From: Akkermansiaceae bacterium UBA956
GTDB lineage: Bacteria; Verrucomicrobiota; Verrucomicrobiia; Verrucomicrobiales; Akkermansiaceae
DNA: 48,343 bases
Direction of reading: 5' to 3'
NCBI GenBank assembly: GCA_002293145.1
Contig: DBCO01000012.1
Location: 1-48,343, forward strand
A program made the position numbers and the translations under genes. Below are positions 36,260-43,615 of the stretch, in pieces. The notes beneath the pieces are model-generated. The model was not told where the DNA came from. It made no database searches and worked only from the letters and a program-made list of their open reading frames with translations. Positions within the stretch are counted from its first letter, which is position 1. Each line of letters begins with the position of its first letter.

Positions 36260-37251
36260 GACAAATATGAGGTCGGAAGGTTGCGATCATTACGCAGGGC
36301 GACCCGAAGCTTTGCGCTGCGGGCCCGAGGGTTGGCGGAGAGTTCTTTTGACCCTGCACTGATGGCTTTGCGCATCGGCAGGGTGAGAAAATATTCGGGA
36401 TTTTCGCGTGGGGCGGGCCAGGTGGGGTCGTCGATGAATGGTTTGGCGCGGTGCTGGATGAATTGTTTGGTGAGGCGATCTTCGAGGCTATGAAATGTAA
36501 TTACTAGCAATCGTCCACCTGGTCGCAAGAGTGCTACGGATGCCTCGAGCGCTGACTGCAATAGTGTAAGCTCCTCGTTCACGCGCATACGAATGGCCTG
36601 AAAGGTGCGGGTGGCAGCATGTGTTTTGCCGAAGCGGCCGAGGGCTTGTTCGATGGTGCCAGCGAGATCGCCGGTGCGTGTGAAGGGTGATTTTTTCCGA
36701 CGTTCCACGATCAACTGCGTGATGCGGCGTGCTTGCGGTTCTTCGCCGAATTCGCGGAGCACTTGTAGGATTTCGCGTTCGCTGGATTCGTTGATGAAAT
36801 CCGCGGCGCTCATGCATGCGTTAGGACCCATACGCATGTCGAGCGGACCGTCCTTTTGGAAGGAAAATCCGCGCTCGGCGCAGTCGATCTGATGTGAGGA
36901 GACTCCTATGTCGAGGAGGATTTTGTCCACTTTGCCATCGGCAGGGAGCTGCGGATGCTCGGCCATTTGCGAGTAGTTCGCCTGGAAGGTGTGAAGAGTC
37001 TCGCGGAATGCGGAAAGACGCTGAGTGGCAAAAGTGATGGCCTGAGGATCGCGATCGATAGCGAGAACAGTGGCGTTTTTTTTGAGAAAAATCTCGGTGT
37101 GACCGCCTCCGCCGAGGGTGCCATCAAGAATTACGTCACTCGGTTGGGCATCCATCCATTCGTCGACTTCATCGGCAAGAACGGGATGGTGGTAGTGAGA
37201 AGAAGTTGGCGGGAGAGGAGCCGTCCCTCCCCCCCCCCCCCCCCCAGCCAT
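36256..37251 (-). CDS. rsmH: 16S rRNA m4C1402 methyltransferase RsmH
   Basis: Methylates N4 of C1402 in 16S rRNA. The conserved start HHPVLADEVDEWM leads to the SAM motif DGTLGGGGHTEIFL, then LLDIGVSSHQID, GFSFQKDGPLDMRM, TFQAIRMRVNEELTLL and LLVITFHSLEDRLTKQF; all are intact. With the ATG at 37251 the protein has 331 residues, near the family norm. Codons 3-8 fall in a 17-G run (37229-37245), so the protein begins MAGGGGGGGTAPLPP. The frame remains open to 37548, but that extension passes through REP-like repeats and is probably not translated. No start codon lies between the G-run and the conserved region. No Shine-Dalgarno is seen at either start. Confidence 0.9.
   Translation of the reverse strand: MAGGGGGGGTAPLPPTSSHYHHPVLADEVDEWMDAQPSDVILDGTLGGGGHTEIFLKKNATVLAIDRDPQAITFATQRLSAFRETLHTFQANYSQMAEHPQLPADGKVDKILLDIGVSSHQIDCAERGFSFQKDGPLDMRMGPNACMSAADFINESSEREILQVLREFGEEPQARRITQLIVERRKKSPFTRTGDLAGTIEQALGRFGKTHAATRTFQAIRMRVNEELTLLQSALEASVALLRPGGRLLVITFHSLEDRLTKQFIQHRAKPFIDDPTWPAPRENPEYFLTLPMRKAISAGSKELSANPRARSAKLRVALRNDRNLPTSYLS
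37208..37249. repeat. REP-like element A with 17-C homopolymer
   Basis: GGCGGGAGAGGAGCCGTCCCT (37208-37228) is followed by 17 C (37229-37245) and AGCC. Element B at 37373 has the same left part and the same AGCC end, but a 17-nt hairpin arm where A has C17. It overlaps the 5' end of rsmH. Confidence 0.75.
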
Positions 37252-37560
37252 AAGAAAGGAGTCAGGCAGCGATGTCGAGTAGTTCACCAAAGCGGAAATT
37301 CGTTCCGCGGTGAAGTGTAATTGGTTGGCTGAATATGCGCCGATGATTTGTGGGCAGAGCCCTGAAAAAAGTGGCGGGAGAAGAGCCGTCCCTTGCTCTT
37401 CTCTCCGCCCAGCCAAAAAAGGGATTGCGAGTGGAGGTGATTTTTTTTTTGTTGCCTGCATCAGGATCGATTGCCAAGCACGTGCCCACAGACCTGCCAC
37501 CCGCTGAGGCAGGGTCGCTGGGGAGTGATGGGCTAGTATGCTGTGCATGAGCGGGGAACA
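37252..37560. other. mraZ-rsmH spacer, probably non-coding
   Basis: This 309-base stretch is open in the rsmH frame but has no resemblance to the family. It contains REP-like element B and a 10-T run. In most bacteria rsmH follows mraZ closely, so the gap looks like the result of repeat insertion. Confidence 0.5.
37373..37414. repeat. REP-like element B, hairpin
   Basis: Arms GGCGGGAGAAGAGC (37373-37386) and GCTCTTCTCTCCGCC (37395-37409) form a near-perfect hairpin with loop CGTCCCTT, followed by CAGCC. It lies in the 300-base gap between mraZ and the likely rsmH start. It may act as an attenuator or simply be a dispersed repeat. A T10 run (37441-37450) lies nearby. Confidence 0.75.
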
Positions 37561-38022
37561 TTAGAAAATTTTGATTTTGCTGAACTTCTCGTTGACGTTA
37601 GCCTTTTGGGCTTCCTTGATTTTCGCGTAATCGTCAGCATTGCAGATGTCAAAGTAGCGGCCGCGACCGACAAGGATCACGTTAGACTCTGCTGAAATGT
37701 TTGCGCGTGTACTCCAGTCTTTGGGGATGAGAAGCTTGCCTTGGTTGTTGATGGTGACGGCGAGGATCCCCTCGTAGAGTATTTCGATGGCTTCACGAAT
37801 GTCGCCAATGTCCACACCCTGAGTCTCAGAGATCTCTTTTTCGATCTGGGCAAAAGCACCTACCGTAAGTACGCGGATATACTTGAACCCATAGCGGTCG
37901 GTCTCCTGAAGGATCAATTGTTCGCCTTCCTGGGGCCTCCACGCAACAGGAATGGATACCCGGAATTTGGAATCCATTTTGTGCTCTTGAAAGCCGATGA
38001 AGTTAGGAAGGACGAATGACAT
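37561..38022 (-). CDS. mraZ: MraZ transcriptional regulator
   Basis: The first gene of the division/cell-wall cluster, encoding a double AbrB-like (SpoVT) DNA-binding protein that forms rings and represses its own operon. The first repeat shows FIGFQEHKMDSKFRVSIPVAWR and the second LAVTINNQGKLLIPKDWSTRANI followed by VILVGRGRYFDIC. The ATG at 38022 is used (153 residues). The family's DxKGR motif reads DSKFR here. Confidence 0.93.
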   Translation of the reverse strand: MSFVLPNFIGFQEHKMDSKFRVSIPVAWRPQEGEQLILQETDRYGFKYIRVLTVGAFAQIEKEISETQGVDIGDIREAIEILYEGILAVTINNQGKLLIPKDWSTRANISAESNVILVGRGRYFDICNADDYAKIKEAQKANVNEKFSKIKIF

Positions 38023-38050
38023 GATCCGCAGGTGCAACCGCGTGCCCAGA

Positions 38051-38079
38051 AGTACACCACAGAATTATTTTGCCGTCAA
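38051..38079 (-). promoter_or_regulatory. Candidate sigma-70-type promoter of the mraZ cluster
   Basis: On the minus strand TTGACG (38074-38079) and TGTACT (38051-38056) are separated by 17 bases, placing transcription start about 20 bases before the mraZ ATG. The -35 is good and the -10 moderate. No clear TGGG-type MraZ box array was found. Confidence 0.4.
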
Positions 38080-38337
38080 TATGAAATTTTGAGTACACTT
38101 CATAATTTTTTATGGGTGTTTTGCCTCATTTCTTTTTTTATGCCATAGCGCGGAATCACTTGTAGAATCGTGGAATTCTCGCCAAAAAGATGATTTCATT
38201 TTATTGATATTTCAGTAATCTTAAATATGTTACAGAGGTGTTTTCGCTGATTTTTGGAATTGTTAGGCCTTAGCGGGTCGCCTTTTGATGGCGAAAAGGA
38301 GCTTTACAGGCCGGTTCGATTGGTCCACAAAAAGCTC
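38080..38337. other. AT-rich divergent intergenic region
   Basis: An AT-rich spacer upstream of both mraZ and the four-helix membrane protein. It must hold the plus-strand promoter, but none is clear. A frame opens with TTG at 38254; its first 28 codons look unlike a protein N terminus. Confidence 0.45.
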
Positions 38338-38988
38338 ATGACAATGCAACAATCGCCGTATGATGCTCCGCAAAGCACCATGATGCCGCAGCCGCCTCCA
38401 GACCTTGTGATGGAAAGAATCATCGAGCCGCCCTCGATCAAAGTTTTCGGGATTTTTCACCTGATTATTGCCGGCTTGGGGATCATCGGAACAATTGCTG
38501 GGTTGGTGATGATGCAGTTCACTGATCAATTTTCGAAATTGATGACAATTGCTCCTCCGGGGTCCACTGCCACTGGTTCCTCTCCTCAAGAATTGGCTAT
38601 GAGACAATACATGAATGACACTCGCACCTATTCTTACATCACCTATGTTTTCGCCATCGTATTGGCAGTGATGCTGATCATTGCTGGTATTGGCTTGTTG
38701 AAGCGTCGAGAAAGTGGACGCGTTATGTCGATTCGCTATGCTTGGACTTCGATCGGAATGAAAGTGATTACCTTGCTGATCATGTTGACGTTTATGATCC
38801 CTGCTACCACACGATACAACGAAGCGATGTTTTCGGGAATGGGTTCTGGGATGGGATCTACTATGAATATCGTAACTCAGGCAACACAATTTCTCTCGCT
38901 TCTCGTTACGTGCATCTATCCCATCGTTGTGCTGATCATGATGCGCAAGGAAAAAGTGAAAACCTTCCTCGCGGGACAAGCACGATAA
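38338..38988 (+). CDS. Four-helix membrane protein of unknown function
   Basis: A 216-residue protein. A Pro/Met-rich cytoplasmic N terminus (MQQSPYDAPQSTMMPQPPPD) precedes four hydrophobic segments: FGIFHLIIAGLGIIGTIAGLVMM, ITYVFAIVLAVMLIIAGIGLL, IGMKVITLLIMLTFMIP and LSLLVTCIYPIVVLIMM. No family is recognised. A Met/Gly-rich stretch (MFSGMGSGMGSTM) lies between helices 3 and 4. It starts at 38338 or 38344. It is monocistronic, divergent from mraZ, and followed by a strong terminator. Confidence 0.7.
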   Translation: MTMQQSPYDAPQSTMMPQPPPDLVMERIIEPPSIKVFGIFHLIIAGLGIIGTIAGLVMMQFTDQFSKLMTIAPPGSTATGSSPQELAMRQYMNDTRTYSYITYVFAIVLAVMLIIAGIGLLKRRESGRVMSIRYAWTSIGMKVITLLIMLTFMIPATTRYNEAMFSGMGSGMGSTMNIVTQATQFLSLLVTCIYPIVVLIMMRKEKVKTFLAGQAR

Positions 38989-39016
38989 TTGGCTCTAGCA
39001 AATTTTGTTTTCTGCT

Positions 39017-39054
39017 AAAAAAAGCTTCTCCTTGTCTGTAGGGAAAGCTTTTTT
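39017..39054. terminator. Bidirectional terminator
   Basis: Arms AAAAAAGCTT and AAGCTTTTTT with further C/G pairing around a short loop, between the convergent membrane-protein and ABC-F genes. A T-run follows in both directions, so it can end both transcripts. Confidence 0.85.
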
Positions 39055-39081
39055 GTTAGATCGAGAAGTTGGGGCGCACGA

Positions 39082-40692
39082 TCATGATGTCACGGCACCA
39101 CGATCATCATTGAGGCCCGATTTCTCGAGGAAATACTCGTAGCCACCGGAGTAGCGGGTGACGGTGCCGTTGTTGATGTGCAGGGTGGTCTCGGCGAGTG
39201 AGCGAATGAAGTGCACGTCGTGGGAAATGAAGACCAAGGTGCCTTCGTAGCTTTTTAGCGCGCTGACGAGTGAGTCGATTGATAGGATATCAAGGTGGGT
39301 GGTGGGCTCATCCATCAGCAAAAGATTCGGCGGATTGACGAGGAACTTGACGAGGTTAAGACGGGATTTTTCGCCACCAGAGAGCACGGGTGTGCGTTTT
39401 TCAACATCGGTGCGGCGGAACAGGAAGGAGCCGAGAATGGAGCGGGCTTCGTCTTCGCGCAAGGTCGAGCAGGCGCTCATGACTTCTTCAAGCACGGTGT
39501 TGTTTTCGTTGAGCGACTCCGAGCGATGTTGGGAGTAGTAGCCGAGCTTGGTGGCATAGCCGACGTCGATTTTTCCGCCATTGATCGGGATGATGCTGGC
39601 GAGGATTTTAAGCAGCGTGGATTTGCCCGCGCCATTGGGCCCGACGAGGACGATTTTATCGCCGCGCTCAACGGTGAGATCGAGGTCTTTGTAAATCTGC
39701 TTGGTGCCGTAGGCTTGCGAGATTTTCTGGAGCTCGACGACTTTTTGGTTGGAGCGCGGTGGCTGGGGGAAGCTGAATTTGAAGGCTTTGCGCGGGGCGC
39801 GTGGTTTCTCGATGCGTTCGAATTTTTCGAGAAACTTGATGCGTGATTGCACTTGGGAAGCCTTGGATCCGACTTGGCGGAAGCGATCGATGAACTCTTG
39901 GTGGCCTTCGATTTCTTTTTGCTGATTGCGATAGGCTTGCACTTGCTGATCGTAGCGTTGCTCGCGTTGTTGCAAGTAGGCGCTGTAGTTTCCTGTGTAG
40001 GTGATGAGCTGCGCGGCATCGGGATCGATCTCGACGACGGATTCGACGAGCGAGTCCATGAAGTCACGATCGTGGGAAATCATCAAGATGGCACCGGAGT
40101 AGTTGAGCAGGTAGCGTTGGAGCCAGAGAAGGGAGATGAGATCGAGGTGGTTGGTGGGCTCGTCGAGCATCAGCAGATCGGGCTCCATGACGAGGAGGCG
40201 GGCAAGGTAGGCGCGCATGACCCAGCCACCCGAGTATTCATGAGCGGGCTTATGGAAATCTTCTTCTTTAAAGCCGAGGCCGCTGAGGATTTTTTTTGCC
40301 TTGGGTTCGAGTTGGTAGCCGTTGAGATGGTTGAATTGGTCCTGAGCTTTGGCGTATTCGGGGTCGCTGTGGTTGTCCTTGGCCTCATGCTCGCGCATGG
40401 TTCGAAGAAGGCCGACCATTTCGGGGGTGACACCCATGGCAATCTCGATGACGGTCTCATCGCTCGGTTCGCCGGCCTCTTGGGCAAGGTAGCCGGTGAT
40501 GGCGTATTCGTCGCGTTCGATGGTACCTTCGTCGGGAGAATCCTCATCGAGGATCATGCGAAACAAGGTGGACTTACCGGCGCCATTCGGGCCGACAAGG
40601 GCGACGCGTTCGCCCCAGTTGATGGTCATTTCGGCTTCGCGTAGGAGAGTGCGGCCACCGAGGATTTTGGTAAGTTTATGAACGGAGAGCAT
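39082..40692 (-). CDS. ABC-F family ATPase
   Basis: Two ABC cassettes in one chain of 536 residues and no membrane segment, the ABC-F type that acts on ribosomes. Walker A occurs twice as LVGPNGAGKST. The signature motifs are EYSGGWVMRAYLARLL and LSGGEKSRLNLVKFL, and Walker B is LLMLDEPTNHLD and LLLMDEPTTHLD. The linker between them is charged and helical (REQRYDQQVQAYRNQQKEI), as in the P-site tRNA-interacting arm. It resembles YdiF/Uup-like housekeeping members rather than a resistance determinant, but subfamily assignment is by eye. Confidence 0.93.
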   Translation of the reverse strand: MLSVHKLTKILGGRTLLREAEMTINWGERVALVGPNGAGKSTLFRMILDEDSPDEGTIERDEYAITGYLAQEAGEPSDETVIEIAMGVTPEMVGLLRTMREHEAKDNHSDPEYAKAQDQFNHLNGYQLEPKAKKILSGLGFKEEDFHKPAHEYSGGWVMRAYLARLLVMEPDLLMLDEPTNHLDLISLLWLQRYLLNYSGAILMISHDRDFMDSLVESVVEIDPDAAQLITYTGNYSAYLQQREQRYDQQVQAYRNQQKEIEGHQEFIDRFRQVGSKASQVQSRIKFLEKFERIEKPRAPRKAFKFSFPQPPRSNQKVVELQKISQAYGTKQIYKDLDLTVERGDKIVLVGPNGAGKSTLLKILASIIPINGGKIDVGYATKLGYYSQHRSESLNENNTVLEEVMSACSTLREDEARSILGSFLFRRTDVEKRTPVLSGGEKSRLNLVKFLVNPPNLLLMDEPTTHLDILSIDSLVSALKSYEGTLVFISHDVHFIRSLAETTLHINNGTVTRYSGGYEYFLEKSGLNDDRGAVTS

Positions 40693-40724
40693 AGGACATG
40701 CGGAAGGTGTAGGAGAAAATGGCG

Positions 40725-40746
40725 TTGTTCAAGAAGTTTTGAACAA
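40725..40746. promoter_or_regulatory. Perfect 8-bp inverted repeat between can and the ABC-F gene
   Basis: TTGTTCAA (40725-40732) and TTGAACAA (40739-40746) surround GAAGTT. It lies 33 bases before the ABC-F start and just after the carbonic anhydrase stop. It could be an operator for the ABC-F gene or a hairpin ending the upstream transcript; no T-run follows. Confidence 0.35.
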
Positions 40747-40760
40747 GAAACGAGCGAGAA

Positions 40761-41375
40761 TTAGGAGTCGATGGTGAGTCCGCAGGCTTGGGTAATTGGT
40801 TCGGCAAGAGGCTTGATGCGGCCATTGTCGAGACGATAAATCCAGGAGTGAACGGATATTTTTTGACCGCGTTCCCACGCATCTTCAAGGATGGTAGTAC
40901 GGGCCACATGGAGGGCTTGTGCGGTGACATTAAGTTCGCAGAGTCGATCCACTGCGGCATCTACTGGCATGTTTGAGAGCTCATCGAGATGACGACGATG
41001 CAGTGAGCGTATACCTGCGAGCCAGTTATCGATCAAGCCATGGCGAGTATTTTCTAGAGCGGCGCGCACGCCACCACAACCGTAGTGCCCGCAGACGATG
41101 ATGTGCTTTACCTTGAGAACATCAACGGCGTATTGCAGGACGGCGAGCACATTGAAATCAGTTTCCTGCACGATGTTGGCAACGTTGCGATGCACGAATA
41201 CTTCTCCTGGAGCGAGTCCAGTGATCTGGTTGGCAGGTACGCGGCTGTCTGAGCAACCGATCCACAAGTATTCCGGCGTTTGCTGGTTGGCGAGGCGTTG
41301 GAAAAAATGCGGGTCGCCCCCGATGATCGATTCGGCCCAGTCTTTGTTTGCGTCTAACAATTTTTGTAGTTTCAT
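40761..41375 (-). CDS. Beta-class carbonic anhydrase
   Basis: Interconverts CO2 and bicarbonate. The zinc ligands are Cys41 in GCSDSRVP, His97 and Cys100 in VCGHYGCGGV, with the Asp-Arg dyad of CSDSR intact. EVFVHRNVANIV and the NWLAGIRSLHRRHLDEL helix also fit. At 204 residues it matches the plant/E. coli Can type. It is the last gene of the pyrE-unknown-can run, 9 bases after its neighbour. Confidence 0.95.
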   Translation of the reverse strand: MKLQKLLDANKDWAESIIGGDPHFFQRLANQQTPEYLWIGCSDSRVPANQITGLAPGEVFVHRNVANIVQETDFNVLAVLQYAVDVLKVKHIIVCGHYGCGGVRAALENTRHGLIDNWLAGIRSLHRRHLDELSNMPVDAAVDRLCELNVTAQALHVARTTILEDAWERGQKISVHSWIYRLDNGRIKPLAEPITQACGLTIDS

Positions 41376-41384
41376 ACGGTAAAT

Positions 41385-42401
41385 TCAGAGTCCCAGCATG
41401 TGGGTGATGTGTGTGGCGGTAAGGTCGCCCATGGTTTCGCAGCCGTGAAACAGATCAGTTTTGTGGTATTTCATCAGGTCTTTGGCGAGGCCGGTGACGT
41501 GATGACGTGGCGCGAGATCATCGCGGCGCATGATGCCGAACAGGGCCTTGAGGCGGGTGCTTTCGACGCGTGCACGGCGGGCCATTTGCGAGCGTTCTTC
41601 TTCGACGTATTGCGCGATGGTGCGGCGATTAAGTTCTTTGAAAGCTAGGCGTGTCACGTCGCGATTCGAGTCAAAGTGATAAGCGAGATAGGTGTGGCCT
41701 CTGCCCTCGTAGGATTGTTGGTCGAAGTCGATCGGGCGGACGCGATATTGCACTTCCTCGAAGTCGGGCGTTATGTCGACAACGTAGTTGACGCTACGCA
41801 TGTCTCCCAGCAAACGAATGAAGCAGCGCTCGTTAAATTTGGTAAATTCCTTGGCGATCCGCACTCGATTGAGTTCGGGCCGTTTCAAGTAGTCGCTTTG
41901 AAAAACATTGCCTGGAACGCCGGCGATGTGCTCCTCGATGAGAGTGTTGCCATTGACGAGGTAGTTGATGCGATTCGGCGAGAGGATGTGCTCGAGCTCG
42001 AGGCCGTAGATGCGCGAGGCGTCGGCTTGTTTGACGTAAAAGTAATCGGAGTTGTCGTTGTAGAGGTTGGTGATGCAAATACGGAACGGTTTGGAATTTC
42101 CAAAATCTCCGAAGTCGATGCGATCCACACAAAGGTGTTCGTGCAATCCGCTCTCACCGCCAATTTTTAGTTCGGTATAGATGCGAATCAGTCGTGCGCG
42201 GAGTGATTCGCGCAGTTCCTGTCCATACATTACCGTCATCCACAGCGTCTCGTTGCCGAATGGATCATCGTAGGGGCATACGCCCTCGAATCGGCATAGA
42301 TCATCGTAGACCATGGGAATCTCAAGCTGGCGGGCAAAGCGATGCAAATACTGGCGCAGCAGCGTGGAGGGGGCGTATTTTTCTTTGCAGCGTGAGATCA
42401 T
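41385..42401 (-). CDS. Unknown protein with kinase-like (APH-type) features
   Basis: A 338-residue protein whose family I do not recognise. The middle resembles the protein kinase/aminoglycoside phosphotransferase fold: YFYVKQA could be the ATP-binding lysine strand, TLIEEHIAGVPGNVF the hinge, LGDMRSVNYVVD the catalytic loop (GDxxxxN) and VRPIDFDQQ the metal-binding Asp (DFD). These motifs come in the right order with plausible spacing. The N-terminal 100 residues are not assignable and the C terminus is helical and basic. It lies between pyrE (12 bases) and can (9 bases), so it is co-transcribed with both. The kinase reading is an inference. Confidence 0.6.
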   Translation of the reverse strand: MISRCKEKYAPSTLLRQYLHRFARQLEIPMVYDDLCRFEGVCPYDDPFGNETLWMTVMYGQELRESLRARLIRIYTELKIGGESGLHEHLCVDRIDFGDFGNSKPFRICITNLYNDNSDYFYVKQADASRIYGLELEHILSPNRINYLVNGNTLIEEHIAGVPGNVFQSDYLKRPELNRVRIAKEFTKFNERCFIRLLGDMRSVNYVVDITPDFEEVQYRVRPIDFDQQSYEGRGHTYLAYHFDSNRDVTRLAFKELNRRTIAQYVEEERSQMARRARVESTRLKALFGIMRRDDLAPRHHVTGLAKDLMKYHKTDLFHGCETMGDLTATHITHMLGL

Positions 42402-42413
42402 AGAGATGGTAAA

Positions 42414-42980
42414 TCAATCAAGCAGCGTGCGGCGCGAGTAGAGCGCGAGAACCGGAATGCCGCGTGCTTCGATGGCTGCGCGTCCGCCTTCTTCACGATC
42501 CACCAAGACCAGCGCAAACGCGATTTTTCCGCCCTCTGCTTCGATGGCATCGATGGCCTTCAGCGTCGAACCGCCGGTTGTGATGACGTCATCGACAACG
42601 ATTACGGTATTGCCTGCAGAAAAATTTCCTTCGATCTGCTTACCTCTACCATGGCCTTTTGGCTCCTTGCGCACGGTGAAAACTTGCAAGGCTTGGGCGG
42701 AGTCATCACGTGCGGAAGTCATACCCACGGCGAGTGAAATGGGGTCGGCCCCCATGGTCATGCCGCCGATGGCATCGATCTGCAGATTGTGCACAGCGAT
42801 GTATTGTTTCACGGCTTGCCATCCAACTTCGCCGACGAGGTTTGCACCGTGGGCATCCATTGCGGTGACGCGGCAATCAATGTAAAGATCGCTGGTTTTC
42901 CCAGAGGCCAAGGTGAAGCTGCCAGTGCGCACGGATTTGGCGAGCAGTAAGGAGCGGAGATCAGTGAAAGAATTGGACAT
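42414..42980 (-). CDS. pyrE: Orotate phosphoribosyltransferase
   Basis: Adds the ribose phosphate of PRPP to orotate in UMP synthesis. The PRPP loop VIVVDDVITTGGSTLKAIDAIE is intact, preceded by ASGKTSDLYIDCR at the N terminus, MTMGADPISLAVGMTS, and the flexible KEPKGHGRGKQIEG loop with its catalytic lysines. At 188 residues it is normal. First gene of a three-gene run. Confidence 0.96.
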   Translation of the reverse strand: MSNSFTDLRSLLLAKSVRTGSFTLASGKTSDLYIDCRVTAMDAHGANLVGEVGWQAVKQYIAVHNLQIDAIGGMTMGADPISLAVGMTSARDDSAQALQVFTVRKEPKGHGRGKQIEGNFSAGNTVIVVDDVITTGGSTLKAIDAIEAEGGKIAFALVLVDREEGGRAAIEARGIPVLALYSRRTLLD

Positions 42981-43059
42981 GAGCGGATTGTGGAGGATCT
43001 TCGGCGATCAGAAAAGCAGGAACCGTGACAAAAATACGATTTTTCGCGAAAATCAGAGC

Positions 43060-43097
43060 AAAAAAAAGTAGACCTACCCGCGGAGGAAGGTCTACTT
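43060..43097 (-). terminator. Terminator after the small lipoprotein genes
   Basis: AGTAGACCT (43067-43075) pairs with AGGTCTACT (43088-43096). On the minus strand an eight-T run follows. It lies 20 bases after the stop of the 61-residue lipoprotein gene. Confidence 0.85.
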
Positions 43098-43117
43098 GTC
43101 GCCAAAAGAGTGAAAAA

Positions 43118-43303
43118 TTATTTCTCGTTGCTCACTTCAGGAGCGGGAGCCGATGGCAAAGAAGCGGGAGCCGATGGGAAATTCTTGAACGCAGGAAGCG
43201 AACGAAGTGGAGGAGCTTCCGAGTCGCTGTTGCAGCAGAGGTTGCAGGAGCTGAACAACAAGGCTGTGGCTGCCAAGGCGAGTAGTGTCAATGTGCGGGT
43301 CAT
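43118..43303 (-). CDS. Small lipoprotein of 61 residues
   Basis: The product is a signal peptide with lipobox (LTLLALAATALLFSSC, cysteine near residue 20) followed by a short Pro/Ser/Ala-rich mature part (SLPAFKNFPSAPASLPSAPAPE). It would be anchored in the envelope; no known domain. The ATG at 43303 is chosen since the open frame upstream runs through the neighbouring gene in another frame. A strong terminator follows. It is likely read with the 38-residue lipoprotein gene 41 bases upstream. Confidence 0.72.
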   Translation of the reverse strand: MTRTLTLLALAATALLFSSCNLCCNSDSEAPPLRSLPAFKNFPSAPASLPSAPAPEVSNEK

Positions 43304-43344
43304 GGTTGTAGTAGTTTTTAGGTTGTTAAAAAAATGGGAGAGAA

Positions 43345-43461
43345 TCAGAGGGTAGGTGCCTTGTAAGTAGGCGCAGGCGGTGCATCTACAGATTTGCTGT
43401 AGCAACAAGAAGCTGCCAGAAGGGAGCAGGCAGCGATCAAGAGAAGTGTGATGCGTTTCAT
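43345..43461 (-). CDS. Very small lipoprotein of 38 residues
   Basis: The frame ATG 43461 to TGA 43345 encodes MKRITLLLIAACSLLAASC, then CYSKSVDAPPAPTYKAPTL. A basic start, hydrophobic core and SC lipobox make a textbook lipoprotein signal, and the 20-residue mature part is Pro-rich. The two cysteines are adjacent. It is similar in plan to the 61-residue protein downstream. Such entericidin-size lipoproteins are often missed by gene callers. Function unknown. Confidence 0.65.
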   Translation of the reverse strand: MKRITLLLIAACSLLAASCCYSKSVDAPPAPTYKAPTL

Positions 43462-43615
43462 GAAAGTTCGGGAAAATCTGCGTGGTCTGAATGGTGTCTG
43501 CGTAGGCACGCACAATGACTGTGCTGGAGAATACTAGCGCACCTACCCACCAGTGCAAGGCAAAAAGAAGGGTGGTGAGCAGGAAAATGGTAAAATTTTG
43601 CCAAATCTGTTATTT

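Noticed and set aside
37252..37548. 99-codon N-terminal extension of RsmH
   Set aside because: It is translated from repeats and spacer, is absent from the family, and its sequence around hairpin B reads as a repeat of the start at element A.
38023..38120. MraZ-binding TGGG repeats upstream of mraZ
   Set aside because: Only one TGGGC and one TGGTG were found, 11 bases apart, not the regular 10-base spacing of MraZ boxes.
38263..38979. 238-residue minus-strand frame opposite the four-helix membrane protein
   Set aside because: His/Ser/Arg-rich sequence typical of an antisense shadow; the plus frame has clear membrane segments.
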